Assembly (NCBI GenBank): GCA_964542305.1
Contig: CAZITX010000016.1
Location: 1-55,903 of the forward strand
Direction of reading: 5' to 3'
Length of the DNA: 55,903 bases
From: DMER64 sp964542305
Lineage (GTDB): Bacteria; Bacteroidota; Bacteroidia; Bacteroidales; UBA932
Shown here: positions 33,574-41,595 of the stretch, piece after piece
How the letters are laid out: each line of letters opens with the position of its first letter
How positions within the stretch are numbered: position 1 is the stretch's first letter
The notes under the pieces: generated by a model
Told to the model about the DNA's origin: nothing
Seen by the model: the letters and a program-made list of their open reading frames with translations, nothing else
Databases searched by the model: none
Made by a program: the position numbers and the translations under genes

Positions 33574-34095
33574 ATGAAAACTGTTGTAATATCTTATTCA
33601 CGTACAGGGAATAATCAAACCCTGGCAGAAGCCGTAGCTGCCGAATTATCTGCAGATCACGTAACCATTACTATGCCCGGTGAAAAGTCTTTCTTTTCCA
33701 TCGGGATGGATATGTTGTTTAACAGGACACCAAAAGTCATCGCAGCAAATGAAAAGCCCGGGGATTACGAGAAAGTGGTCTTTGTGGGGCCGGTATGGAT
33801 GGGGCAAATTGCATCTCCGCTCCGCTCATCTTTCAAGAAGCATAGGAACAAACTGCAGCAGTATGCGTTTGTCTCCATAAGCGGAGGCGCAGATGGCCCG
33901 AATACCAAACTGACGGCAGAACTGAAGAAACGATTTGGCAAGGATCCGGCGGCTGTGGTGAATTTTTTGATTGCCGAGATGCTTCCCGCGGACCCCAAAC
34001 CCACCCGAGAACAAACCGAGGCCTATCGCCTGGATGAAGTAAAAGCAAAAGAACTGGCCGGGAAAGTAATGGAAGAATTAAAAACGTTCTCATGA
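33574..34095 (+). CDS. Flavodoxin-like protein
   Basis: 173 residues. The FMN phosphate-binding loop SYSRTGNNQTLAE is intact at the N-terminus, followed by the flavodoxin fold strands VVFVGPVWMGQ and YAFVSISGG. It probably carries electrons or acts as an NAD(P)H-dependent FMN reductase-like protein. It lies 4 bp after the FMN_bind fusion gene and its stop overlaps the CPBP protease start (ATGA at 34092-34095), so it is part of the same operon. The physiological partner is not known. Confidence 0.9.
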   Translation: MKTVVISYSRTGNNQTLAEAVAAELSADHVTITMPGEKSFFSIGMDMLFNRTPKVIAANEKPGDYEKVVFVGPVWMGQIASPLRSSFKKHRNKLQQYAFVSISGGADGPNTKLTAELKKRFGKDPAAVVNFLIAEMLPADPKPTREQTEAYRLDEVKAKELAGKVMEELKTFS

Positions 34096-34943
34096 AGACT
34101 TTCATCAAACAACATCCTCTTTTTTCGTATTTCCTGGTCACATTTATTGTTTCCTGGGCAGGAATTTTGGCGGTTTCTATCTTCCTGGGAATGCCGGCTA
34201 CGAGCGACAAATTTGAAAGTATTGGGCCTATAGCCCTGATCCCCACTTTATTGGGACCTCCAATTGTAGGAATTATTTTTACACATCTTCTGTATGGTCG
34301 GGAAGGACTTCGTTCTTTACTGGCAAGATTCCTAAGGTGGAAAGTGCCTGTAAAATGGTACCTTATTGCTTTGTTATTTGTCCCGGTAACCTTATGCCTG
34401 ATACTTTTTATACTGTCACGATTTTCTCCTGCCTATTATCCGAAGATCCTATTACAACCGGACAAAACCAACGTTATCATTACCGGCATTTTAACCGGTT
34501 TATTCGGAGGAGGGCTTTTTGAAGAAGTGGGATGGACGGGATTTGCCACACCCGAGTTACGAAAACGTTATGGTGTAGTGAAAACCGGTTTGATCCTGGG
34601 TTTTTTCTGGGGATTATGGCACTTTCTTCCCGTATACTGGGGAAGTGGAAATGTTAACGGAGAACTGGATTGGTCGCTATTTCTTCCGGGACTGTTTTGT
34701 CATTACACGGTATTGGTCCCTTACCGCGTTCTACTGGTATGGCTGCACGAACAAACCAAAAGCCTGCCCCCGGTCATATTGATGCATGCCAGTCTGACAG
34801 CATTTATCCTCTTTATCCTGAATCTGAATGAAGGAGGATTGCCGTTATTTGTTTATTATACATGCTTTTCGCTAATCTTGTGGGCTATGGTTTGGCTTTG
34901 CGCAAAAAAGGTACGTCGTACACATTGTTCTTTTCCCTCATAA
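34092..34943 (+). CDS. CPBP family intramembrane glutamic endopeptidase
   Basis: 283 residues with about eight hydrophobic helices. CPBP (Abi/CAAX-processing-like) motifs are present: FEEVGWTG (paired Glu), GFFWGLWHF (His) and a later MHASLTAF. Family members cleave within membranes and are often linked to peptide processing or self-immunity. The native C-terminus has been overwritten: the last residues RTHCSFPS and the stop codon are encoded by the left arm and first hairpin of cloverleaf copy D. The stop TAA is the loop of that hairpin. Confidence 0.88.
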   Translation: MKTFIKQHPLFSYFLVTFIVSWAGILAVSIFLGMPATSDKFESIGPIALIPTLLGPPIVGIIFTHLLYGREGLRSLLARFLRWKVPVKWYLIALLFVPVTLCLILFILSRFSPAYYPKILLQPDKTNVIITGILTGLFGGGLFEEVGWTGFATPELRKRYGVVKTGLILGFFWGLWHFLPVYWGSGNVNGELDWSLFLPGLFCHYTVLVPYRVLLVWLHEQTKSLPPVILMHASLTAFILFILNLNEGGLPLFVYYTCFSLILWAMVWLCAKKVRRTHCSFPS

Positions 34944-35030
34944 TGAGAGAGTTAAGAAAAACGGCCCCCGGGGTCTCGTTTTTCTTAACTGGCTGATAAC
35001 CAGCCAAAAGAACAATGTGTACGACGTACC
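34910..35030. repeat. Cloverleaf repeat copy D (carries the CPBP stop codon)
   Basis: Perfect 25-bp outer arms (34910-34934 and 35006-35030), with GTACGTCGTAC where copy B has GTACGTTGTAC and the opposite arm changed to match. Hairpins: CTCA-TAA-TGAG, a long stem GTTAAGAAAAACG/CGTTTTTCTTAAC around CCCCCGGGG, and GGCTG/CAGCC. The CPBP gene ends inside hairpin 1. Confidence 0.92.
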
Positions 35031-35120
35031 CTAAATCCGAATCCGAAGGATTGTAACCAGAAGAAATAATAAACGTCATTAATAATGAACTTCTAACTGA
35101 ACATTTAAATATTATTAGTG

Positions 35121-36095
35121 ATGAGAATTTTTACATTATTCTTTTTTTTCCTTTGTCTGGGAGCAAACAGTTCTATAGTAATTGCATCTGATTATTACGA
35201 ACGCGGAGAGTCTTTTATATCGGCAGATCATGACAATACCATTGAAGCCGGAGAATTCTATGTAGATAATAATGGTGTAAAAATCTGGTATAAGGTGTCG
35301 GGTGAAGGACCCGTATGTATTTTTCCATCAGCGGGATGGGGGCCCGGTAGTGAGCTCTATTACAACAGTATGAGTGAGCTGGAGTCCTTCTTTACCATGA
35401 TATATCTTGATACCAGAGGAACGGGAAAGTCAGACAGACCCCCGATAGAAACTTATACCACAAAAAACATTTTGTCCGATCTGGAAGCTGTACGAAAGAA
35501 TATTCATTCAGAAGAGATTTGGTTGATTGGACATTCAAAAGGTGGTGCCTTGGTCTTGAATTATGCTCACGGACACCCGGGTAAAATCAGGGGCATTATT
35601 CTTATTGATGCATCAGGCGGGATCAATACACCACCTGAAATAATGCAAAAAATGATGATGGAAAGACAAAATGAATCGTGGTTTGCTGCAGCGTCTGAAT
35701 ATTTCAAAAGAGAGCCTCGTGATGAAGAAGACTGGATTACCGGAACAAGGGCAATAATGCCTATGTATTTTTCTTCCACCGTAAGTTTTCTGAAAAACAA
35801 AGAGGAAATGATGAAAACAAGTTTGTCATACGACGCATTCCTGGGACAGAAGTACTGGTATGATTGCGAAAACAATTTGCAATATATCCTTCCAAAAATT
35901 GATATTTCCGTGTTGATAGTGGTAGGTATGGACGATTTTATCTGTGGCCCGTATGTAGCAAAAGATCTGCACTTTGAACTGAATAATTCAAAATTGTTGC
36001 CCATAAAAGACGCGGGTCATTTCCCCTGGATGGAACAACCGGATCAATTCTACGAAGGAGTGCAACGCACCCTTTGTTCTTTTCTCTCACAATGA
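35121..36095 (+). CDS. Exported alpha/beta hydrolase (proline-iminopeptidase-like)
   Basis: About 324 residues from ATG 35121 (a GTG lies directly before). A signal peptide is present (RIFTLFFFFLCLGANSS). Catalytic features: nucleophile elbow GHSKGG, Asp in VGMDDF, His in DAGHFPWME, with the cap region between. The substrate may be a small ester or amide; it cannot be told. As in the CPBP gene, the C-terminus (RTLCSFLSQ) and TGA stop are encoded by a cloverleaf repeat, here copy E. The similarity of the two tails shows that the repeat entered both genes in the same frame. Confidence 0.85.
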   Translation: MRIFTLFFFFLCLGANSSIVIASDYYERGESFISADHDNTIEAGEFYVDNNGVKIWYKVSGEGPVCIFPSAGWGPGSELYYNSMSELESFFTMIYLDTRGTGKSDRPPIETYTTKNILSDLEAVRKNIHSEEIWLIGHSKGGALVLNYAHGHPGKIRGIILIDASGGINTPPEIMQKMMMERQNESWFAAASEYFKREPRDEEDWITGTRAIMPMYFSSTVSFLKNKEEMMKTSLSYDAFLGQKYWYDCENNLQYILPKIDISVLIVVGMDDFICGPYVAKDLHFELNNSKLLPIKDAGHFPWMEQPDQFYEGVQRTLCSFLSQ

Positions 36096-36180
36096 GGAAG
36101 TTACGAAAATCAACCCCCGGGGGGTCGATTTTCGTAACAGGCTGAAAATCAGCCAAACGAACAATGTGTGCGTTGCACCC
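36058..36180. repeat. Cloverleaf repeat copy E (left arm coding)
   Basis: Right arm 36155-36180 matches the family consensus, while the left arm (36058-36083) has several mismatches, unlike other copies. The left arm and first hairpin are inside the upstream hydrolase gene. Hairpin 1 loop is CAA instead of TAA, but the following TGA still ends the protein. Long stem GTTACGAAAATC...GATTTTCGTAAC and GGCTGA/TCAGCC are intact. Confidence 0.88.
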
Positions 36181-36210
36181 TAAATCTTTCTATCTTTACA
36201 AAAAAATACC

Positions 36211-36513
36211 ATGACACAAATCCTATCTTCATGTGGCTTGCTGTGCAATGAATGCGAGTTCTACGGCAACCAATGTGCCGGTTGCTACCGGGTAAAAGGC
36301 GCGCCTTTTTGGGCAGCCGAACACACTGCAGAGGGAATATGCCCTTTGTTCAAATGCGCTGTTGTAGATAAAAAATACAGCAGTTGCGGACAATGTCCGG
36401 ATTTGCCCTGCGAATTGTTTATACGTATGCAGGATCCAAACTCCTCTGATGAGGAACATCAGAAATCACTTAAGGAAAGGGTAGCCAGACTTAAAGAGCA
36501 GCTAAAAGCATAG
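36211..36513 (+). CDS. DUF3795 family Cys-rich protein
   Basis: 100 residues with the typical DUF3795 pattern of cysteine pairs: SCGLLCNECEFYGNQCAGC, then CPLFKC and SSCGQCPDLPCELF. It probably binds a metal or an Fe-S cluster; no enzymatic role is established for the family. It starts 30 bp after cloverleaf copy E, with a TATCTTTA -7-like box about 12 nt before the ATG. A GH105-like gene follows 20 bp downstream, but no functional link is apparent. Confidence 0.85.
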   Translation: MTQILSSCGLLCNECEFYGNQCAGCYRVKGAPFWAAEHTAEGICPLFKCAVVDKKYSSCGQCPDLPCELFIRMQDPNSSDEEHQKSLKERVARLKEQLKA

Positions 36514-36533
36514 AAGCATAGAAGCATGAAAGC

Positions 36534-37988
36534 ATGAAAGCATTTTGGCGCATTAAGGTCTCATTTCTTTTTGTCTTACCAGCTCTTTTTATCGGGTTGG
36601 CGGTACTGTCCTGTTGCTCCCGGACGGATAAGTGGGGGAGGTATTCGCCTCAGGAGGCGGGGCGATTGGTGATAGAGGAGTTGCTTTCACGCCCGGAGTT
36701 CATGATGTTGTTGTATCAGGGGCAGGGTGCCAATCTGGAGTCCGGAAGTGAGCAGGGGCAGGGTGCCAATCTGGAGTCCGGAAGTGAGCACGAGCAGGGC
36801 GCTAATCTGGAGTCCGGAAGTGAGCAGGAGCAGGGCGCTAATCTGGAGTCCGGAAGTGAGCTGAAGCCCGAAAGCAGCCGGAACCGGGAATTTGGTGTTT
36901 ACGGGATTCATTATGCCGAGGCTTGTGCGGGGTTTGGGGCGGTGCGGCTGGCGGGCGCGTTGAAGGATTGGGCGTTGCTGGAAAGGCTTGCGCAAAGGTA
37001 TGCGGTGGAGCGGACAGATGCCGTGCCCAACTCGGCAAATCACGTGGATGTGAATGTTTACGGCATTTTGCTGCTGGAGCTGTACCGGGTGGGGACAGGC
37101 ACGGCCTTTGGCCGGCAAGGGATGGCAGGTGTGCAACAGAAGCAGGGGATGGCAGGGGTGCAACAGAAGCCGGGAATGGAAGGGGTGCATGGAATGGGGA
37201 CGGGCGTGGCCACTGGCCGGCAGGTGATGGAAGGGGTGCATCAGGAGCCCGAAAGGGAAGGGGTAAACCGGGCAGGGGTGTGGGAGGCGTTTCTGGAGCA
37301 GGGATTGCGGTATGCCGACGGGCAGTGGGAGGATCCGTTGCCGGGTGGGTTGACACGCCAGGTGCGTTTTTGGATTGACGATATCTGGATGATTGCCTCG
37401 CTGCAGATCCAGGCATACCGGGTGACCGGTAATCCTGAATATTTGAACCGGGCGGCCAAAGTGGTGACCGCGTACCTTGAAAAGTTGCAGCAGCCCAACG
37501 GCCTGTTCTACCACGGCACGGAAGGTCCGTTCTTCTGGGGAAGGGGAAACGGCTGGGTGGCCTCGGGCCTTGCCGAGTTGTTGACCGAGTTGCCCGCGAG
37601 CGATCCGCACTACAGCGCCATCCTTGCCGGGTACCGCGCCATGATGGAGGCATTGTTGCAGCAGCAGGGTGATGACGGTCTGTGGGGGCAGCTCATAGAT
37701 CACCCCGAGTCCTTCAGGGAAACCTCGGGCAGTGCCATGTTCGGATATGCCATGCAGGTGGGGGTGAACAGGGGATTGTTGCCGCGGCGGATCTACGGAA
37801 AGGCGGTTGAACGGGCGTGGAAAGGTCTCGGCAAATATTTAAATGAGGACGGAACTTTGCGTGAAGTATGTGTGGGAACAGGCCAAAGCACGGATATTAA
37901 TCACTACCTTACACGTCCCCGCGTGGCGGGAGACCTACACGGACAGGCTCCCCTGCTATGGTTTGCATATAGTTTGATAGCACCTTGA
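36534..37988 (+). CDS. GH105/GH88-like unsaturated uronyl hydrolase with repeat insertions
   Basis: 484 residues. A signal anchor or lipoprotein signal comes first (FVLPALFIGLAVLSCC). The (alpha/alpha)6-barrel core has family motifs: VYGIHYAEACAG, FWIDDIWMIASLQ with the likely catalytic Asp, GPFFWGRGNGWVASGLAELL and the C-terminal SGSAMFGYAM. GH105 enzymes release unsaturated uronic acids from pectin or rhamnogalacturonan fragments. Two tandem-repeat insertions interrupt the core: four 12-residue units (QGQGANLESGSE type) near residues 62-109, and QGMAGVQQK repeats near 195-215. Both look like slipped-strand expansions in surface loops. Confidence 0.85.
   Translation: MKAFWRIKVSFLFVLPALFIGLAVLSCCSRTDKWGRYSPQEAGRLVIEELLSRPEFMMLLYQGQGANLESGSEQGQGANLESGSEHEQGANLESGSEQEQGANLESGSELKPESSRNREFGVYGIHYAEACAGFGAVRLAGALKDWALLERLAQRYAVERTDAVPNSANHVDVNVYGILLLELYRVGTGTAFGRQGMAGVQQKQGMAGVQQKPGMEGVHGMGTGVATGRQVMEGVHQEPEREGVNRAGVWEAFLEQGLRYADGQWEDPLPGGLTRQVRFWIDDIWMIASLQIQAYRVTGNPEYLNRAAKVVTAYLEKLQQPNGLFYHGTEGPFFWGRGNGWVASGLAELLTELPASDPHYSAILAGYRAMMEALLQQQGDDGLWGQLIDHPESFRETSGSAMFGYAMQVGVNRGLLPRRIYGKAVERAWKGLGKYLNEDGTLREVCVGTGQSTDINHYLTRPRVAGDLHGQAPLLWFAYSLIAP
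36717..36860 (+). repeat. In-gene tandem repeat, 4 x 36 bp
   Basis: Four consecutive 36-bp units encode QGQGANLESGSE and close variants inside the GH105-like gene. Units 1-2 and 3-4 pair more closely. The length keeps the reading frame, so variation in number would change protein length only. Confidence 0.95.
37116..37169 (+). repeat. In-gene tandem repeat, 2 x 27 bp plus degenerate copies
   Basis: Two 27-bp units encode QGMAGVQQK and are followed by degenerate forms (PGMEGVH, GRQVMEGVH) up to about 37250. They lie in a second loop of the same GH105-like protein. Confidence 0.85.
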
Positions 37989-38006
37989 TAAACAGTAATA
38001 TAAATA

Positions 38007-38957
38007 ATGAAATTTTCCACATTTATCTTTTTTGTCCTTTTTTTTGCCGGTTGTGAACCGTTTAGCTACAAATACAATATCATAGTCACGGAAGTGCCCG
38101 TTAACCTGGGTGCCTTGAACTCGGCATATGACGATTGGAATTCAGATCTGCCTTTTCCTTACGAACGGTCCGAGATCTGGTTTTCCTCGAACAGGAACTC
38201 CTATGGAGGAGAATTTGACATAGTTGCCGGCAGGCTGGATCTTTCGTACCATGAAGGCCACAACATCCTGGATCTAAGTACGGGGAACGAAGAATACGTT
38301 GCGTCTGCCCCGGCCTTGTTGCCTGTGATAAATTCCTCGCACGATGAGCTGGGGCCGCACAGCTTTCTGACCGGGGAGGATATGTTGTTCCTGTACGCAA
38401 CAGATCCGGGAGAGGTGTTTGAAATCCGTTTTGTGGAGCTTACCCGCTGGAATTACGGGACCGGGCAAACGGTAAGCGATCCATTGCCAGTTGCGGGTTT
38501 GAACGAATCCGGGGACAATCTTTATCCTTTCATAGACGAAGAAAATAGGAAGATCTACTTTTGCAGCAACCGGGACGGGTTGACTTTTGACATTTATTCG
38601 GCGCAGTACAATTCGCCCATCTCAAAGCAATCGCTTATAGATGGGGATATAGCGCATATAACAAAGGAAATTGTTTCGAGTGGCTATGATGACAAATGTC
38701 CTTATATCTATGGGGATTTTATCGTATTTGCTTCAAACAGGGAAGGTAGTTACGATTTGTGGTATTCCAAAAGATATCATGATGAATGGATGGAGCCCAT
38801 TAAACTGCAACCTGCCATCAATTCCGAATATAACGAATACCGCCCCGTGCTGTTTCAGGTCCTTGGAGTTGATCTGATGGTATTCTCCTCTGACCGCCCG
38901 GGCGGCAAAGGAGGGTATGATCTATATATAGTTAAGATTGGTAATTACTTAAATTGA
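38007..38957 (+). CDS. PD40/TolB-like beta-propeller lipoprotein
   Basis: 316 residues with a lipoprotein signal (FFAGC). Four WD40-like (PD40) blade motifs are visible: WFSSNRNSYGGEFDI, YFCSNRDGLTFDIYS, VFASNREGSYDLWYS and VFSSDRPGGKGGYDLY. Proteins of this kind are periplasmic or surface propellers that bind partners or, in OmpA-linked forms, peptidoglycan complexes; here there is no OmpA domain. It follows the GH105-like gene by 18 bp and precedes deoC by 12 bp, so it may be co-transcribed with both, although the functions do not obviously fit. Confidence 0.8.
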   Translation: MKFSTFIFFVLFFAGCEPFSYKYNIIVTEVPVNLGALNSAYDDWNSDLPFPYERSEIWFSSNRNSYGGEFDIVAGRLDLSYHEGHNILDLSTGNEEYVASAPALLPVINSSHDELGPHSFLTGEDMLFLYATDPGEVFEIRFVELTRWNYGTGQTVSDPLPVAGLNESGDNLYPFIDEENRKIYFCSNRDGLTFDIYSAQYNSPISKQSLIDGDIAHITKEIVSSGYDDKCPYIYGDFIVFASNREGSYDLWYSKRYHDEWMEPIKLQPAINSEYNEYRPVLFQVLGVDLMVFSSDRPGGKGGYDLYIVKIGNYLN

Positions 38958-38969
38958 GTGTAACAAAAG

Positions 38970-39689
38970 ATGAATCAAAAAGTATATGATCTGGCAAAAA
39001 TGATCGATCACTCCATACTGCATCCCACTTTGACAGATGATGATCTGCGAAGGGAATGTGAAGTTGCCAAAAAATATCATGTAGCATCGGTTTGTGTGAA
39101 ACCTTATGCCGTGAAACTTGCCGCCGAATTGTTAAAAAATACTGATGTGCTGGTTGGTTGTGTAATAGGATTTCCTGCCGGGAACTCTGCAGTCGATGTA
39201 AAGGTTTACGAAGCGATTAACGCTTGCAAGGAAGGCGCTGTTGAAATTGATATGGTTATTAATATCGGTAAAGCTTTGCAGGGAGACTGGGCTTATATTG
39301 AAAATGAAATTGAATCGGTTACCGATGCCTGTCATATAAACGGGGCCATTGTGAAAGTGATATTTGAAACAGATTACGTTACTAAAAAAGAAGACCTCAT
39401 TCAATTGTGCAGGATTTCTACCCAGGCCGGGGCCGATTACGTGAAAACTTCAACAGGTTTTGGTTTTGTAAAAGGCTCTGACGGCAAATATTCCTACACA
39501 GGGGCTACCATTCCGAATATTGAATTGATGCGGAAAAGCGTTGGTCCTGAAGTCAAGATCAAAGCTGCCGGAGGTGTCAGGACACTGGACGCATTACTTG
39601 CTGTCCGGGAAGCAGGATGTTCCCGTTGCGGGGCTACTGCTACAGCTGCCATAATGGAGGAAGCCTTTAAAAGGTTCGGGCCACTGTAA
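38970..39689 (+). CDS. deoC: Deoxyribose-phosphate aldolase
   Basis: 239 residues with all DeoC hallmarks: DHSILHP at the start, VGCVIGFPAG, EIDMVINIG, the Schiff-base Lys in YVKTSTGFG and the second conserved Lys in VKIKAAGGVRT. It splits 2-deoxyribose-5-phosphate into acetaldehyde and glyceraldehyde-3-phosphate in the cytosol. It lies about 3 kb from the ribokinase of the ribose locus, on the same strand but separated by two minus-strand genes. That proximity may be meaningful, since a ribokinase-like enzyme can also feed deoxyribose into DeoC. Confidence 0.97.
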   Translation: MNQKVYDLAKMIDHSILHPTLTDDDLRRECEVAKKYHVASVCVKPYAVKLAAELLKNTDVLVGCVIGFPAGNSAVDVKVYEAINACKEGAVEIDMVINIGKALQGDWAYIENEIESVTDACHINGAIVKVIFETDYVTKKEDLIQLCRISTQAGADYVKTSTGFGFVKGSDGKYSYTGATIPNIELMRKSVGPEVKIKAAGGVRTLDALLAVREAGCSRCGATATAAIMEEAFKRFGPL

Positions 39690-39725
39690 TCCAAACAAGC
39701 CGGTTTCCAATTTTTGGGTGGTGAT

Positions 39726-40448
39726 TTACCTTCTTCGCGGAGGAAAATAATTGTACAACACGTTCTCAACATGCCACAGCATGGGGCTCACATCTTTTCC
39801 GTCCTCAGAAATGTTGGTGAATACGATGAATGCCGGCTCTCCGTTAAGGATGTCTTTTATTGAAATTTCTTTCCCGTCTTTTGTTATCAGATTGAAGTCA
39901 GGCAGCATCATGCCTTCCACTTTGCCTTTGTCCCAACCTTTAAATGTCGGTTCTTCTCCAGGTGTATATGTTTTCTTATCGTCTTTCTTGCCGTTTTTTC
40001 CTTTTATTACGTAATCTTTCAGGTAATCATCCATGGGTTTTGATCCTCCGATCGTGCCCTTTTTGTCGGCAACGGTCAGGATGGTCCAGCTCATCTCGTC
40101 CGTATTGTCGTTATTTTTTGCCAATGCATTGTTGAATCCACGGATATACACAACAACACCTTCTTTATCAACAACCATTCCGGTTATCCCGTCTTTCATC
40201 GGGATTGGTTTCACATGGTGGAGCTTTGCAAGGAAATCGGGCATTTCCTCCGGTGTGTAATAAAAAATCAGGTGCGGATACTCAGACTCATCAAATGATT
40301 GGACAGGAGAATTGGTCACAATAACAATGGTCTTGTCCGGCGCATTCTTGTACTTTTTTGGCATTTTTTTCTGTGCATCCATGGTTAAAGGAAAAATGAA
40401 CAGGGCAGCTACAGCAATGGTTGCAATAGATCTGAGGGAAAAACTCAT
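39726..40448 (-). CDS. Exported hypothetical protein, partly thioredoxin/redoxin-like
   Basis: 240 residues with a signal peptide (FSLRSIATIAVAALFIFPLT). The C-terminal part begins MLPDFNLITKDGKEISIKD and GEPAFIVFTN, which resembles the start of a redoxin domain, but the CxxC active site is absent and the protein ends soon after. The middle contains EYPHLIFYYTPEEMPDF and VVDKEGVVVYIRGFNN. I do not recognise a named family. It is encoded alone, convergent with deoC and in line with the lacI-type gene downstream. It may be a non-catalytic redoxin relative or a truncated one. Confidence 0.5.
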   Translation of the reverse strand: MSFSLRSIATIAVAALFIFPLTMDAQKKMPKKYKNAPDKTIVIVTNSPVQSFDESEYPHLIFYYTPEEMPDFLAKLHHVKPIPMKDGITGMVVDKEGVVVYIRGFNNALAKNNDNTDEMSWTILTVADKKGTIGGSKPMDDYLKDYVIKGKNGKKDDKKTYTPGEEPTFKGWDKGKVEGMMLPDFNLITKDGKEISIKDILNGEPAFIVFTNISEDGKDVSPMLWHVENVLYNYFPPRRR

Positions 40449-40522
40449 GATTCTTGTTTTAAGTTAATAATAGACAAAGATAGGGAATTTTGCGCGTAGA
40501 ACCTGCGCATAACCAGTCTTGC

Positions 40523-41533
40523 TTACCGCCGTGATACTGAATTTCTCTCTATAAGTTCGGGAGGGAGAAGGATACGGGTTTCCATATCGCGTTTTCCTTC
40601 CAGGCTTTGCAGCATGATCTTGACAGCCAGGGTCCCGATTTCATCAGTGGGCTGGCCTATCCGGGTGATTGGCGGATTCATGTAATCCAGGTAGGTGTTG
40701 TTGTCAAATGATATAACAGAAATGTCTTCACTGATTTTCAGGCCGGATTCGTTAATGGCTTTCATGGCGCCCAGCAGGATGGTATTGCTGAGGGTGAAAA
40801 TGGCCGTGGGTTTATTCTTGCTGTTGAGCAGTAATTTGGTCTCCAGGTATCCGTTCATAATGGAAAAATCTTCACCGGATACGAATATTTCGGATTCCAG
40901 TCCGGCGTTTTTCATGACATCGCTGTACCCGCGTACCCTTTCTTTGGAGGGCATGGAGTAGGGTGTGCCGCAGATGCAGGCAATTTTTTTGTGTCCCCGG
41001 GTCAGAAAATATTCTGTGGCCATCCTGCCTCCCTGGTAATTATTTGTGCTAACATAGGGTAGTCCCGAGTTTTGGTAATAGCGGTCAATCAGAACCACCG
41101 GGGCTGAATTTTTGTTGATATCTTCCAAAAAAGAAGGATCCTGTCCGCAGGGTACAGCAATGATGCCGTCCACCTGCCGCGATAACAATGATCTTACTAC
41201 ATCTCTTTCGTCGTGTTCATTTTCAAGTGAGTCTGCCAGGATGACTGTATAACCGTGTTCTTTTGCCTGATGGATGACAATGTTGGATATATAGGAAAAA
41301 TAAGGATTATCAATATTCAGTATGATTAGTCCCAGGGTATTGGTTTTCCGGGTGCGCAAACCTTTAGCCAACAAACTGGGTGTATAATTACATCTTTTGG
41401 CTTCAGCCGAAATTAGCTCTACGGCTTTTTTGCTAATTCGGTATTTTTCAGCCTGACCGTTCAGCACTCTGGAAATAGTTGATATTGAGTACCCGGTGCG
41501 CTTGGATATGGAAACCAGCGATTCTTTTTTCAT
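40523..41533 (-). CDS. LacI family transcriptional regulator
   Basis: 336 residues. The N-terminal helix-turn-helix SISKRTGYSISTISRVLNGQ and hinge region are followed by a periplasmic-binding-protein-like sensor domain (IAVPCGQDPSF, DRYYQNSGLPYVSTNNYQGG, GHKKIACICGTP, ISVISFDNN). It is divergent from the ribokinase operon and separated from it by 121 bp that contain a LacI-type palindrome over the promoter. It most likely represses that operon and responds to a ribose-related ligand. Bacteroides rus loci use a different regulator type, so this is a variant arrangement. Confidence 0.95.
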   Translation of the reverse strand: MKKESLVSISKRTGYSISTISRVLNGQAEKYRISKKAVELISAEAKRCNYTPSLLAKGLRTRKTNTLGLIILNIDNPYFSYISNIVIHQAKEHGYTVILADSLENEHDERDVVRSLLSRQVDGIIAVPCGQDPSFLEDINKNSAPVVLIDRYYQNSGLPYVSTNNYQGGRMATEYFLTRGHKKIACICGTPYSMPSKERVRGYSDVMKNAGLESEIFVSGEDFSIMNGYLETKLLLNSKNKPTAIFTLSNTILLGAMKAINESGLKISEDISVISFDNNTYLDYMNPPITRIGQPTDEIGTLAVKIMLQSLEGKRDMETRILLPPELIERNSVSRR

Positions 41534-41595
41534 CTTTTTTCCGGTTTATTTCTGGAATAATGCAAGGTAATATAAATATTTTTCCAAATAAAATT

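Noticed and set aside
36687..37703. Long minus-strand frames of 338 and 271 codons opposite the GH105-like gene
   Set aside because: Shadow frames caused by high G+C and in-frame repeats; composition is extreme (Pro, His, Arg) and no motif is present.
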